Below are positions 9,162 to 18,700 of a stretch of DNA of 64,000 nucleotides, piece after piece. Every line of letters begins with the position of its first letter. Position 1 is the stretch's first letter. The notes beneath the pieces are model-generated. The model was not told the origin of the DNA. It searched no databases and was given only the letters and a program-made list of their open reading frames with translations. The DNA is taken from contig JAWKTM010000036.1 of NCBI GenBank assembly GCA_041399085.1, positions 6,767 through 70,766 of the forward strand. The letters are read 5' to 3'. The stretch is from JAWKTM01 sp041399085 (lineage in GTDB: Bacteria > Planctomycetota > Planctomycetia > Pirellulales > Pirellulaceae). Both the position numbers and the translations under genes were made by a program.

Positions 9162-10088
9162 TTAACCGTGCAAGAACCCGCGGGGCGTGAGTTCGCGGCC
9201 GTCAGTGGTGAAAAATCCGGGTCGGGCGATGAGTTCGCCGATATGGGTTAGCGGCGCGTCGAGCGGTTGTGTTCCGAGCGACTGTGTTTCGAGCAGTCGG
9301 GCGGCTTCGTCGGGCGGAACGGCCAGAATCAATTCAAAGTCTTCGCCATCCGACAACGCGCGGGTCAACGGATCGGGACCATCGGGATCGAGCTGCGACA
9401 TGCGACGCGCATCGGCGGAAATCGGAATTGCATCCAAGTCGATGCGGGCGCCGCACCCGCTGGCGGCGGCCAGTCGCGATAAGTCGAGCGAGAGCCCGTC
9501 GCTGACGTCGATCGCCGCGCGAACTTGGCCGCTCGACCGCAATCGTTTCGCCACCGCCAATCGCGGCGTGAAGTCAAACTGCTTCGCCAGCCGGCTGCCG
9601 CCAAAGTCGCCCGTTACCAGAATCCAGTCGCCAGCCATCGCTCGGTCGCGACGCCAGACTTGTCGCGCGTCGACTTCGCCGATCAACGTGACGCTAATCA
9701 CCAGACGGCCGTCCCACGTGTTCGTATCGCCGCCAGCGATCGACACATTGAATTGTTCGGCCAAAGGAAACATGCCTTCGTAGAGCTGTTGAGCCAACTC
9801 CAACGCCCCGCGACTCGGCAACGCCAACGAAACGAACGCCGCCAACGGCTCGGCGCCCATCGCCGCGATGTCGCTCAAGTTGACCGCCAGGGCCTTGCGT
9901 CCGATTCGCCGCGGATCGACTTCGCCCATCACGAAATCCACGCCCTCGGTCAGCAGGTCGGTGGTCACCACGGATTCGCGGCCAGGAGTTGGCCAAGTGA
10001 TCGCCGCCGCGTCGTCGCCCAGTCCGATCGACAGCCGCTCGTGTTTCGACGCACGCTGCTTCAACCATTGGATCAATTCGGCTTCCAC
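9162..10088 (-). CDS. thiL: Thiamine-monophosphate kinase
   Basis: ThiL phosphorylates thiamine monophosphate to thiamine pyrophosphate, the last step of thiamine-cofactor synthesis. The 308-residue frame has the family's order of motifs: SIGLGDDAAAI near residue 20, VTTDLLTEGVDF, GRKALAVNLSDIAAMGAEP, SIAGGDTNTWDGRLVISVT, AAIDVSDGLSLDLSRLAAAS and ALSDGEDFELILAVP. Length is slightly short but complete. It stands alone, convergent with the DUF1501 gene, and no other thiamine gene is in the window. Confidence 0.95.
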   Translation of the reverse strand: MEAELIQWLKQRASKHERLSIGLGDDAAAITWPTPGRESVVTTDLLTEGVDFVMGEVDPRRIGRKALAVNLSDIAAMGAEPLAAFVSLALPSRGALELAQQLYEGMFPLAEQFNVSIAGGDTNTWDGRLVISVTLIGEVDARQVWRRDRAMAGDWILVTGDFGGSRLAKQFDFTPRLAVAKRLRSSGQVRAAIDVSDGLSLDLSRLAAASGCGARIDLDAIPISADARRMSQLDPDGPDPLTRALSDGEDFELILAVPPDEAARLLETQSLGTQPLDAPLTHIGELIARPGFFTTDGRELTPRGFLHG

Positions 10089-10302
10089 CGTTCGGTTCTC
10101 CTGCGTTGGTCGACCTCAAGCACGGAACGCTTTCGACACCGCCCCGTCGTGCCTGGGGGCTCGCTACGCTCGACCTCGTACACATCAAGTTAAGCCATCA
10201 GGGGCGTAGTTGAGCAGGCGTGGTTTCTCGGTCGCTCGGAAGCTCCCGTGTTTCCTTGGCGGCGAGGCGGGTGGCGCGCTTAGAGTCTCGGCCCAAAGTC
10301 TC

Positions 10303-10418
10303 GGGTGGCACGCCCAGAGTCTTCGATGGGCGTGGCAGACTCGCTCGAAAGGTTTCCTGCCACGTGGAGCATCACCCCAACCTTCCACGCCCACCGCTGC
10401 GCTATGGGCGTGCCACCC
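10303..10418. repeat. 14-bp perfect inverted repeat in a 347-base intergenic gap
   Basis: GGGTGGCACGCCCA at 10303-10316 is matched by its exact reverse complement TGGGCGTGCCACCC at 10405-10418. The enclosed ~88 bases carry further partial copies (GGGCGTGGCA, CTGCCACG, CCACGCCCAC). The gap 10089-10435 otherwise holds no gene that I can support. The arrangement resembles REP/BIME elements of planctomycete intergenic regions; mobility is unproven. Confidence 0.75.
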
Positions 10419-10435
10419 ATTCGGAACGACGAACC

Positions 10436-11455
10436 CTAACGCGGCTTTGCGGCGACCATGAGACCCAGGATGTGTGGTTCGGTCGGTAAGTGGGCGTAGG
10501 TCGGTCGCTCGAAGCCGGCTTGCATCAGCCACAGTTGCAGCATGTCGGGCGAGTGCATTTGGCCTTGTCGAGTTCGCAACGCCAATCGCAGCGCGAACAG
10601 ATTGCGATACAAGTCGCCTTTCTCTTGGCCGGGAAACACGTCGACGATCGCCAGCTCGCCGCCCATTCGGAGCGCGGGGAACAGCCGTGCGATTTGCTGC
10701 TGGACACCATCGGGCGATTCCAGTTGAAAGACGTTCGCGGCGATAATCAAATCGTATTCGTCCACGGGCAAATCCACCTTCCGCCAGTCGCCGTGAATCG
10801 TTTGAAAGCGTTCGTCCAGCCCGATGCTCTCGGCCGTCTCGCTGGCGATTTCTAGCGGCTCGGGCCAATCGACGGCCGTGACCTCGGCGTCCACGTCGTG
10901 ATGAGCGATGGCCAAGCTCCACACGGCCGAGCCGGCGCCTAGGTCAAGAATCCGCAGCCCCTTGCGACGCGTGCCGATCTCCAGAATCGTGGCCAGTTGC
11001 ATGGCGGCCGGAGTCAGCGTCCACTGCGTGGCCATCGCGCTGGCTCGATACGCTTCGTCGGGATGAGGCGAATCGGCCTCGCCGTTGCCGTCGCTCGACT
11101 GCTTGGCCGCGGCATCGGCCAGCGATTCGCCGGTGCGGACGAATTCGGCCAAGTGAACCCAGTGATGGTCGCCCAGATCGCGATCGTATTCGGTCAACAG
11201 GTGCATCACTTGCGCGATGGCGAAGTCGTCGCCGTATTGCTCGACGACCTTCAGCGACCGCAGCACGTCGAGCAACAAGGCCAGCGGCTCGCGTTGCGCG
11301 CCGCAAGCCCGAGCCAGTTCGTCCACCGTCTTCTGCCCTTCGCCCAAGGCGTCGAAGATTCCCAATTGCATGGCCGCGCGAACGGCGTGCGACGAGCCGT
11401 TCAAGCGAATCAAGTCCAGGTACTGTTGCAACACGCGTTGTTGTGCGTTGGCCAT
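10436..11455 (-). CDS. Class I SAM-dependent methyltransferase with N-terminal winged-helix domain
   Basis: This is a 339-residue protein. Residues ~10-95 (YLDLIRLNGSSHAVRAAMQL, GIFDALGEGQKTVDELARAC) match the dimerisation/winged-helix domain of small-molecule O-methyltransferases. The Rossmann domain has motif I LRILDLGAGSAVWSLAIA, the acidic residue of EVTAVDWPEPLEIA, IHGDWRKVDLPVDEYDLIIA, and a late LRMGGELAIVDVF strand. The C-terminal MHSPDMLQLWLMQAGFERP resembles catalytic-domain ends of the same family. The substrate cannot be inferred; polyketide/quinone-type methylation is only a possibility. It is divergently transcribed from the deoxyhypusine-synthase-like gene. Confidence 0.85.
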   Translation of the reverse strand: MANAQQRVLQQYLDLIRLNGSSHAVRAAMQLGIFDALGEGQKTVDELARACGAQREPLALLLDVLRSLKVVEQYGDDFAIAQVMHLLTEYDRDLGDHHWVHLAEFVRTGESLADAAAKQSSDGNGEADSPHPDEAYRASAMATQWTLTPAAMQLATILEIGTRRKGLRILDLGAGSAVWSLAIAHHDVDAEVTAVDWPEPLEIASETAESIGLDERFQTIHGDWRKVDLPVDEYDLIIAANVFQLESPDGVQQQIARLFPALRMGGELAIVDVFPGQEKGDLYRNLFALRLALRTRQGQMHSPDMLQLWLMQAGFERPTYAHLPTEPHILGLMVAAKPR

Positions 11456-11708
11456 GACCGGTCGGTTCTTTCCCTAAGTGGAATCGTATTGGAGCCAAGT
11501 GTCCCGATGATCCCGCAGGCCGCCACGATCGTCCAGACCACGGACCTTGAACAACAGGCGGAAGTGCCTACGATTAGGCGACTTTTACGCGACCCGTGGG
11601 CGGCCTTCGCCAAGGCATTCGCTCCGCGCGGGCGAGCCTGCCGCTCGATTGCCTCCGCTTCCCGTTTTCCATCTGTTGTTTCACGTTTCGTTCCAAAGGA
11701 GTTTCGCC

Positions 11709-12764
11709 GTGCCGACCAAGCAAGAACTGCTGAGCACGACCATCGACCATATCGATATCAAGCAACACAATGCGGTCGAATGGATCGACGCGATGGAGAA
11801 CATGGCGTTCAGCGCTCGCGATCTGAGCCGCGCCGCTCGGATCTACCATCAGATGCTGGCCGATCCCGATTGCGGCATCATCTTGACGCTGGCCGGATCG
11901 CTGATTAGCTCGGGGTTGAAGCAGATCTTTGTCGACATGATTCGCAACAAGATGGTGGACGCGATCGTCAGCACCGGGGCGAACATCGTCGATCAGGATT
12001 TCTTCGAGGCGTTGGGCTTCAAGCACTATGTGGCCGACGAGCGATTGAAGGCCGGGCTGGACGACTCGATGCTGCGCGACTTGCACATCGACCGCATCTA
12101 CGACACGCTGATCGACGAGGACGAGCTGCGAATCTGCGACGAAACCGTGCAGAAGCTGGCCGACGAGTTGCCGCCGCGTCCGTACAGCAGCCGCGAGTTT
12201 ATCAACGCGATGGGCGAGCATCTGACGGAGCACGCCAAGACCAAGGATTCGATCGTGTTGGCCGCCTATGAACATGGCGTGCCGATTTTCTGTCCCGCGT
12301 TCTCCGACTGCTCGGCCGGTTTGGGCATCGTGGTTCACTATCACGAACGCGGCTCGATGCCGAAGACTTCGTTCGACAGCGCGAAGGATTTCTACGAGCT
12401 GACGCAGATCAAGATCGCCAACCCGACAACCGGGCTGCTGATGATCGGCGGCGGCGTGCCGAAGAACTTTACGCAGGACATCGTCGTCGCGGCGGACATC
12501 CTGGGCCACGATGCGCCGATGCACAAATACGCGGTGCAAGTGACGGTGGCCGACGTGCGGGACGGAGCCTTGTCCAGCTCGACGTTGAAGGAAGCTTCGA
12601 GCTGGGGCAAGGTCGACACGGCGTTCGAGCAGATGGTTTTTAGCGAGGCAACATTGGCGGTGCCGATGATCGCGAGTTACGGTTATCACAAGGGCGCGTG
12701 GCGCAACCGCGAGTTCCGTCGCTTCAACGAGTTGTTCGCGGAACAGCCGGCCGCGGCCGAATAG
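11709..12764 (+). CDS. Deoxyhypusine synthase family protein
   Basis: The GTG start at 11709 is fixed by AAAGGAG at 11695-11701, seven bases upstream, and by the conserved N-terminus (PTKQELLSTTIDHIDI). The 351-residue product carries the NAD-binding GSLISSGLKQIFVDMI, IVSTGANIVDQDFFEALGF, FCPAFSDCSAGLGIV, GGGVPKNFTQDI and SSTLKEASSWGKVD, whose lysine matches the catalytic lysine position of the family's SWGK motif. Eukaryotic and archaeal enzymes modify eIF5A with spermidine. Bacteria lack that substrate, and bacterial homologues have been linked to homospermidine-type aminobutyl transfer. Which applies here is not shown. No polyamine gene is adjacent. Confidence 0.9.
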   Translation: MPTKQELLSTTIDHIDIKQHNAVEWIDAMENMAFSARDLSRAARIYHQMLADPDCGIILTLAGSLISSGLKQIFVDMIRNKMVDAIVSTGANIVDQDFFEALGFKHYVADERLKAGLDDSMLRDLHIDRIYDTLIDEDELRICDETVQKLADELPPRPYSSREFINAMGEHLTEHAKTKDSIVLAAYEHGVPIFCPAFSDCSAGLGIVVHYHERGSMPKTSFDSAKDFYELTQIKIANPTTGLLMIGGGVPKNFTQDIVVAADILGHDAPMHKYAVQVTVADVRDGALSSSTLKEASSWGKVDTAFEQMVFSEATLAVPMIASYGYHKGAWRNREFRRFNELFAEQPAAAE

Positions 12765-12796
12765 CCCGCAACGAACCGACTCGAAAGCCAACCAAC

Positions 12797-13705
12797 ATGC
12801 CTCGCAGCGTCCTCTCGCGTTACCTCGATCCGGATGTGCTGAACTACATTGCCGACCGCGCACTCGAGCCGGCCGGCTTGGTGATCGGCAATTTGGCCGG
12901 GGCTCACAAATCGCCATTGTCCGGCTTCGCCGTCGAATTCGCCGGGCATCGCGAATACACGCCCGGCGACGATCCGAAGCACATCGACTGGCGAGTGTAC
13001 TTTACGCGCGACAAATACTTCATCAAGCAGTACGAACTGGAAACCAACTTCGTCTGCCACCTGTTGTTGGACGTCAGCGCGTCGATGCGGTACGGCGATG
13101 AAGGTCAGCAAAAGCTGCTGTATGCGTCGCGATTGGCCACGATGTTGGGTTATTCGATCGTGCGGCAAAGCGACAAAGTCTCGCTGGCCACGTTCGACGA
13201 CGAAATTCGCGGCGTCGTGATGCCCAGCAATTCGATGGACCAAGTCGTGCGGATGACTCAGCATCTGGACGAGATCGAACCGCGGTCCAAGACGGCGATT
13301 GGCGCGTGTTTGAACGAGCTGACCACACGGATGGGACGCCGCGAGATCGTGATGATCTTCAGCGACTTCTTTGTGGATTTGGACGAGGTCGAAGCGGTCG
13401 TGGCCCGCATGCGCTACAACCGGCACGAGGTCGTGTTGTTCCAGGTCATGCATCACGACGAGCTGGCTTTTGAGTTCGAGGGGATGACGAAGTTCGTCGG
13501 TTTGGAAGTTCCCGACGACTTGCTGGCTCAGCCCGAGGATTTGCGGCGAGCGTATCTGGCGGCGGTCGAGCGGTTTCAGAAACGGCTGGCGGACATCGCC
13601 GAGCGGAACGCGTGCGAGCGCGTGTTAGTCGACACCAGTCGCCCGATGAACGAGTTGCTGATCGACTATATGAACCGCCGCACCGCGTTGCGACGCGCTC
13701 GGTAG
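12797..13705 (+). CDS. DUF58 domain protein (vWA-like)
   Basis: This is a 302-residue protein starting MPRSVLSRYLDPDVLNYIA at the ATG at 12797. It has the DUF58 signature GHREYTPGDDPKHIDWRVY followed by YFIKQYELETNF, then a vWA-like MIDAS strand LLLDVSASMRYG at about residue 95 and IVMIFSDFFVDLDEVEAV at about 190. DUF58 proteins usually sit in MoxR-DUF58-vWA operons that support assembly of other complexes. Here it is alone, 32 bases after the deoxyhypusine-synthase-like gene and on the same strand, so co-transcription is likely but no MoxR AAA+ partner is present. Confidence 0.9.
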   Translation: MPRSVLSRYLDPDVLNYIADRALEPAGLVIGNLAGAHKSPLSGFAVEFAGHREYTPGDDPKHIDWRVYFTRDKYFIKQYELETNFVCHLLLDVSASMRYGDEGQQKLLYASRLATMLGYSIVRQSDKVSLATFDDEIRGVVMPSNSMDQVVRMTQHLDEIEPRSKTAIGACLNELTTRMGRREIVMIFSDFFVDLDEVEAVVARMRYNRHEVVLFQVMHHDELAFEFEGMTKFVGLEVPDDLLAQPEDLRRAYLAAVERFQKRLADIAERNACERVLVDTSRPMNELLIDYMNRRTALRRAR

Positions 13706-13736
13706 CAGTCGAACAACGGGCAGGTGGACTGGCGGC

Positions 13737-13781
13737 CGGTTGGTTGACGGCGGGTTGTCCGACGGCGGGTTGTCCGACGGC
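13737..13781. repeat. Three tandem 15-bp repeats upstream of lutA
   Basis: Two exact 15-base units (GGGTTGTCCGACGGC) lie at 13752-13766 and 13767-13781, with a degenerate copy at 13737-13751. The run lies in the ~170-base gap before the lutA start. It is open in the lutA frame, but nothing there resembles the protein family. Confidence 0.65.
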
Positions 13782-13875
13782 GGGGAGCGCGGGATACTCG
13801 AATCGTTCGCTCGCAACCGCCGCGAATTGCGTCGGTCGCTCTCGCCATTCCTCCCTGCCGCTGGTCAATTCGTTC

Positions 13876-14646
13876 ATGCCACAAGTCGGTCTGTTTATTC
13901 CTTGTTACATCGACCAACTGTATCCCGACGTCGGATTAGCGACGGTCGACTTGTTGGAGCGGTTCGGCTGTGAAGTCGAGTTTCCCGAGGCGCAGACGTG
14001 TTGTGGCCAGCCGATGGCGAACACCGGTTGCACCGACGACGCTCGGCCGCTGGCGGAACGATTCGTGCGGATTTTCGGCGACTACGAATACGTGGTCTGT
14101 CCGTCAGGAAGCTGCACGGCGATGGTGCGGCATCACTATGAGGAATATTTTCACGGCGACGCGGCCTACGAACGGTTGCGCGGGCGGTCGTTCGAGTTGA
14201 CCGAGTTCCTGGTCGACGTGCTGAAAGTGGAACGGATCGAGGGGCGGTTTCCGTACCGCGTTGGTTTGCACAACAGTTGTCACGGGCTTCGCGAATTGCG
14301 GCTGGCCAGTTCGAGCGAAGTGGTCGGGCCGTCGTTCAGCAAGGCTCGGCAGTTACTCGAATCGCTGGACGGCATCGAGCTAACGACGCTCAAGCGCCCG
14401 GATGAGTGCTGCGGCTTTGGCGGGACGTTCGCCGTCAACGAAGAGGCCGTGTCGTGCATGATGGGACTGGATCGCCTTCACGATCACGAGCAGGCCGGAA
14501 CGGACGTGCTCACGGCCAACGACATGTCGTGCTTGATGCACTTGCAAGGCTTAATTCTGCGGCAGAAAAAGCCGTTGCGAGTGATGCACATCGCGCAGAT
14601 TCTGGCGGGACGGCAACCGCAAGGCGGCGAGCTTCGCGGCGGCTGA
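13876..14646 (+). CDS. lutA: Lactate-utilisation-type (Fe-S)-binding protein, CCG domains
   Basis: The 256-residue product starts MPQVGLFIPCYIDQLYPDVG. It has two cysteine-rich CCG modules: an N-terminal one with QTCCGQPMANTG near residue 40 and VCPSGSCTAMVRHHY, and a C-terminal one with HNSCHGLRELR and DECCGFGGTFAVNEE. This is the LutA/YkgE pattern. In lactate oxidation LutA acts with LutB (ferredoxin-type) and LutC. Here lutC and lutB lie 27 kb away on the other strand, so the usual lutABC operon is split. The long upstream open stretch is excluded because the family starts at MPQVGLF. Confidence 0.9.
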   Translation: MPQVGLFIPCYIDQLYPDVGLATVDLLERFGCEVEFPEAQTCCGQPMANTGCTDDARPLAERFVRIFGDYEYVVCPSGSCTAMVRHHYEEYFHGDAAYERLRGRSFELTEFLVDVLKVERIEGRFPYRVGLHNSCHGLRELRLASSSEVVGPSFSKARQLLESLDGIELTTLKRPDECCGFGGTFAVNEEAVSCMMGLDRLHDHEQAGTDVLTANDMSCLMHLQGLILRQKKPLRVMHIAQILAGRQPQGGELRGG

Positions 14647-14771
14647 GCTCGCTGAACTCCTATCGCGACCGGCGGATGAGAAAGTTCGCACGCTCTAGCG
14701 CGACGCGCGAGCGTTTTTACAGGTTCACTTGCTTGCGCCGCGAGCTGGTATTTTTTTAATCGGAGTCGACG

Positions 14772-15218
14772 TTACTCGCTGCGGCTTTTTTCCATCGTGA
14801 CCGCGTTGCCCAGGTCGTTGAACTCGATCAGCGACATGAAATTACGCATCAGCATCAACCCGCGACCGCACGGGATTTCCAAGTTCTCTTCCTCGGTCGG
14901 GTCGGGAACCGAAGTCGGATCAAAGCCGCTGCCTTCGTCCGAGATCTCGATGCGAACCTGAGTCGGCGAGACGCGAAAGACGACGTGAACCTTCTTGTCC
15001 AAGTCGTCTTGATTGCCGTGATGAATGGCGTTGACCAACGCTTCCTCGACGGCCAGATGAATGCCGAACGTATCGTGCTCGCCCCATTCGTGACGTTCGA
15101 GCTGCATCAACAGCTCTTGCAGCACGCGTCGGCCTTCGCCCGTATCGCTCGGGATATGCTCATCGAAGTTCCAGGACCAACGGTTGGCGGACGAAGACAC
15201 GTCGATGATTCCTGTCAT
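14772..15218 (-). CDS. RsbW-type ATP-binding protein (anti-sigma factor-like histidine-kinase fold)
   Basis: The ATG at 15218 (MTGIIDVSSSANRW) is preceded by AAGGAC, so it is preferred over the ATG 39 bases upstream. The 148-residue product is a single GHKL ATPase domain with N-box EEALVNAIHHGN, G1 box DEGSGFDP and G2 region CGRGLMLMRNFMS. Such proteins phosphorylate anti-anti-sigma factors or act as phosphatase-partner kinases. No STAS or PP2C partner lies beside it, so its target is unknown. Confidence 0.88.
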   Translation of the reverse strand: MTGIIDVSSSANRWSWNFDEHIPSDTGEGRRVLQELLMQLERHEWGEHDTFGIHLAVEEALVNAIHHGNQDDLDKKVHVVFRVSPTQVRIEISDEGSGFDPTSVPDPTEEENLEIPCGRGLMLMRNFMSLIEFNDLGNAVTMEKSRSE

Positions 15219-15789
15219 AGCTTGTCCTTGAACAGCCCGGCGCGAATGCGCCATCACCCGGTCATGCGACGAATTGAATTGACGAGGTCTTAAGCCGACT
15301 GATCTTGCCCCGGCGATACGGCAAACGCAAGCCAGCCAGCTTGCGATACCTTATCAGAATGTATCGGGATTTCCAGCTTTTGCCCCGTCGTCCCCGGATT
15401 TTATCTCATATTCGTCATTCCCTGTCGACCGCCGCCATGCGGGTTTGCAGAGATTTCACGGAAAGGCACGTTCCGCGAATCGCTGAAGGACGGCGACGAT
15501 GCAACGGTATCGGTTTTGCCGTTCGCAACGAATACTCCGAATGTATTGACTTTGCGGTTCCATGAAATAGGGTGGCGTGGATTCACTCCAGCGTGACGAG
15601 GGGCACGGTCGCTGGGGGGAAGTTCGTTGTCGGCGAGTTGCTGCCGGGGTTTTGCGTGGCCGCAACTTGTCCGCTCGGCGAACAAGGGTACGGAGATTGG
15701 ATTCGCTCGCCATCAGGGACGGTTAGTTTCAGCGTCGTCAGCCACCGCACGGTTTCCGCTTACTTGTCCTGTCTCATCCGAGGTGAATC
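15219..15789. other. Intergenic region upstream of the giant GEVED gene
   Basis: These 570 bases between the divergent RsbW-like gene and the GEVED gene contain only short frames without family character. The last bases hold GAGGTGA at 15780-15786, which serves as the ribosome-binding site of the giant gene. I see no firm promoter, repeat or RNA motif. Confidence 0.45.
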
Positions 15790-18700
15790 ATGTCTCGTCG
15801 CCCGCGCCGCGCGCGCTCTTCGTTTCGTTCATTAGCCAACCGCAGCTTTCGCCGACAGCGACGCGATGCCCGGCGGATGTTGTTTGAAACTTGCGAGCCG
15901 CGGTTGCCGTTTGCCAGCGATTTCGGCGACGCGCCCGATGTTTACGGCACGCTGCTGGCCAGCAACGGACCGCACCACTTGATTACGCCGGGTGTATTCC
16001 TGGGAGCCAATGTCGACGCGGAGTTGGACGGTCAGCCGTCAGCCGACGCCACGGGCGACAACACCAATGGCGGCACGACGAGCCCGCCTGGCGACGAACA
16101 AGGCGTCGATTTCGATCAGCCGTTGCAACCCGGCGGCGTGACCAGCTTGGAAGTGTCGGCCAACGTCAGCGGCTACTTGAGCGCGTGGATCGACTTCAAC
16201 GCCGATGGCGACTTCGCCGACGCGGGCGAGAAAATCGCCGGGCCAGGCGCGCTCGGCTTTCCCATCGCGGTGCATGCAATCGGGGCCGGGCCGAATCGCA
16301 TTAGTTTCTTGGTTCCGCCGGATGCCGTGGTCGGAAACACATTTGCGCGGTTCCGCTTCACGACCGATTCCGGCGACTTAACGCCCACCGGCGTGTTGCT
16401 GGGTGGCGTGGAACCGGACGGCGAAGTCGAGGACTATCAAATCACGATCGAACCGCCGGTGGATTTCGGCGACGCGCCGGACAGTTACGGGAGCAAGCTG
16501 GCTTCGGACGGAGCTCGACACACGATCGTCTCGGGCTTGTTTCTGGGGACTTATGTCGACCCCGAACCCGACGCGCCGCCTCGCCCCGACTTGACCGACC
16601 CGACCAATACGATCGACGAAGACGACGAGGATGAAGAATGGGATCAATTCGGCACGAACGATGACGACGGCGTGTTCGGCGTCAACTGTACCGTGACGGC
16701 GGGCGAAGTCTGTGAGTTGGCCGTCGAAGCGTCGGCGGCCGGGCAACTGGACGCTTGGTTCGACTTCAACGGTGACGGCGACTTCACGGACGCTGGCGAA
16801 AAGATCGTCGACAACCAATCGCTCGTCGCTGGCCTGAATCCGGTGGCGTTCGTCATTCCGGCGATTGCGAATCCGGGGATCAGCTACGCGCGGTTCCGTT
16901 TCAGCAGCGCTGGAAATCTGGGGCCGACCGGACCGGCCGCGGATGGTGAAGTCGAGGACTACGCCGCTTTGATTTCGCCGGGCGTCGATTACGGCGACGC
17001 GCCGGCGCCCTATCCGACCGCGCGCCACGATATCGTGCCGGGCTTTTATTTGGGCAGTCGCATCGACGCCGAAGCGACTTCGCAGATCGTCGATGTGAAT
17101 GCCTTGGGCGACGATCATTTGGGCGGGCCGGATGACGAAGACGGCATCGACGTGCCGCGAACGTTGGCCCCCAGCAGCACGCAGATGGTCGACGTGACGG
17201 CTTCGGCCGCGGGTTACTTGAACGCCTGGATCGACTTCAACGCGGACGGCGATTGGGCGGACGCGGGCGAACAGATTTTCACGGATCAAGTGTTGAATCC
17301 GGGCGTCAACTCGCTGAGTTTTTCCGTGCCCGCAGTGGCCGAGGCCAAGACGTTTGGGCGGTTTCGGTTTAGCCAATCCACGGGACTCGATGTTTCGACC
17401 GCCGCGGCGACGGGCGAAGTCGAGGATTACGAGTTCGCGATCGCTTCGGCCGAGTTTCAAGATTTCGGCGACGCGCCGGACAGCTACGGCACGCTGGAAG
17501 CCAGTCATGGGCCGGCCCACATCGGCAGCTCGCCGCCGCTGCCGCGATTGGGTCCGGGCATCATTCTGGAAGATGACGGCCAACCGAGTTCCGATGCTTC
17601 GGCTGATGAGTTCGACGACGGTTTGTATTTCGATGCGGGCGTGACGCAGCCGCTCGATAACACCGTGCCGCTGTATGTCGGCGTGAACACGTTGTATTTC
17701 TCGTCCGTCGCGTCGGCGCCGCCGATCGATGCGGTGCTGAGCGGCTGGATCGACTTCGATCACAACGGGCGGTTTGATCCGCATGAACAAATCGCAGTCG
17801 ACCTGCCGGTCGTCGGCGGTTCGATTCAACCGCTGCCGTTCATGATTCCGTCTTCGGCCGTGATGGGCGATACATTTGCTCGGTTTCGAATCAGCACGGA
17901 GACCGGCCTCGGACCAATCGGCTTGGCGGCGGACGGCGAGGTAGAAGACTATCTGGTGACTCTGGCAGCCGGTCCCGAAGACTTTGGCGACGCACCGAAC
18001 AGCTACGACACGCTGTTGGTCGACGACGGGCCGCGTCACTCGATTCCGCGGCAGCAGTCGGTTATCACGTTCAACAGCACGAACAACGGCGGCTTCGAGG
18101 ACCCGTCGCTGGCCGGCTGGAACGTGAACGGAAACGCCGGCCATGTCGAAGTGCTGGAGGCCAGCAATTTTCTGCCAGCGATCGCGCCGACCGAAGGCAG
18201 TCGGTTCGTGCTCATGTCGACCGGCCCAGATGCGATCGATCCCACGACGGTTGGCGATTTGGATGGCAACGGCGATAACGACTTCGACGAATCGACGTTG
18301 AGCACCATGTTTACCTTGACGGCCGGCCAAGTTCCGGCGGTGCTGAACTTCGATTGGAACTTGCTCACATCGGCCATCGGCCAGAACGATGACTTCTTCC
18401 GTGTGCTCTTGGACGGCGTGCCGATTCTGGAACACAGCGTCCGCGACGCGTTGCCTAATAATTCGACCGCCGGGGATACGTTGGCCACGGATCATTTGCA
18501 GCGAGTCGTCAGTAGCACGGGTCCGACCAACGGCAGCATGTTCGAGTTCGGGCAGACTGGTTTCCGGCTGTTCCAACATCTGATCGCGACGCCCGGATCG
18601 CACACGTTGACGTTCCAGATCGCCGATCAAGGCGACGGGCTCAACGACACCGGTCTGTTGCTGGACAACGTTCATGTGGCGGCTCAGCCGGTCGTGCCAG

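Noticed and set aside
11574..12917. 447-residue minus-strand frame
   Set aside because: It is antisense to the deoxyhypusine-synthase-like gene, which has a ribosome-binding site and family motifs.
13612..13875. Longer lutA start with repeated GCPTA residues
   Set aside because: The extension is coded by 15-bp tandem repeats, overlaps the DUF58 gene and has no counterpart in the family.
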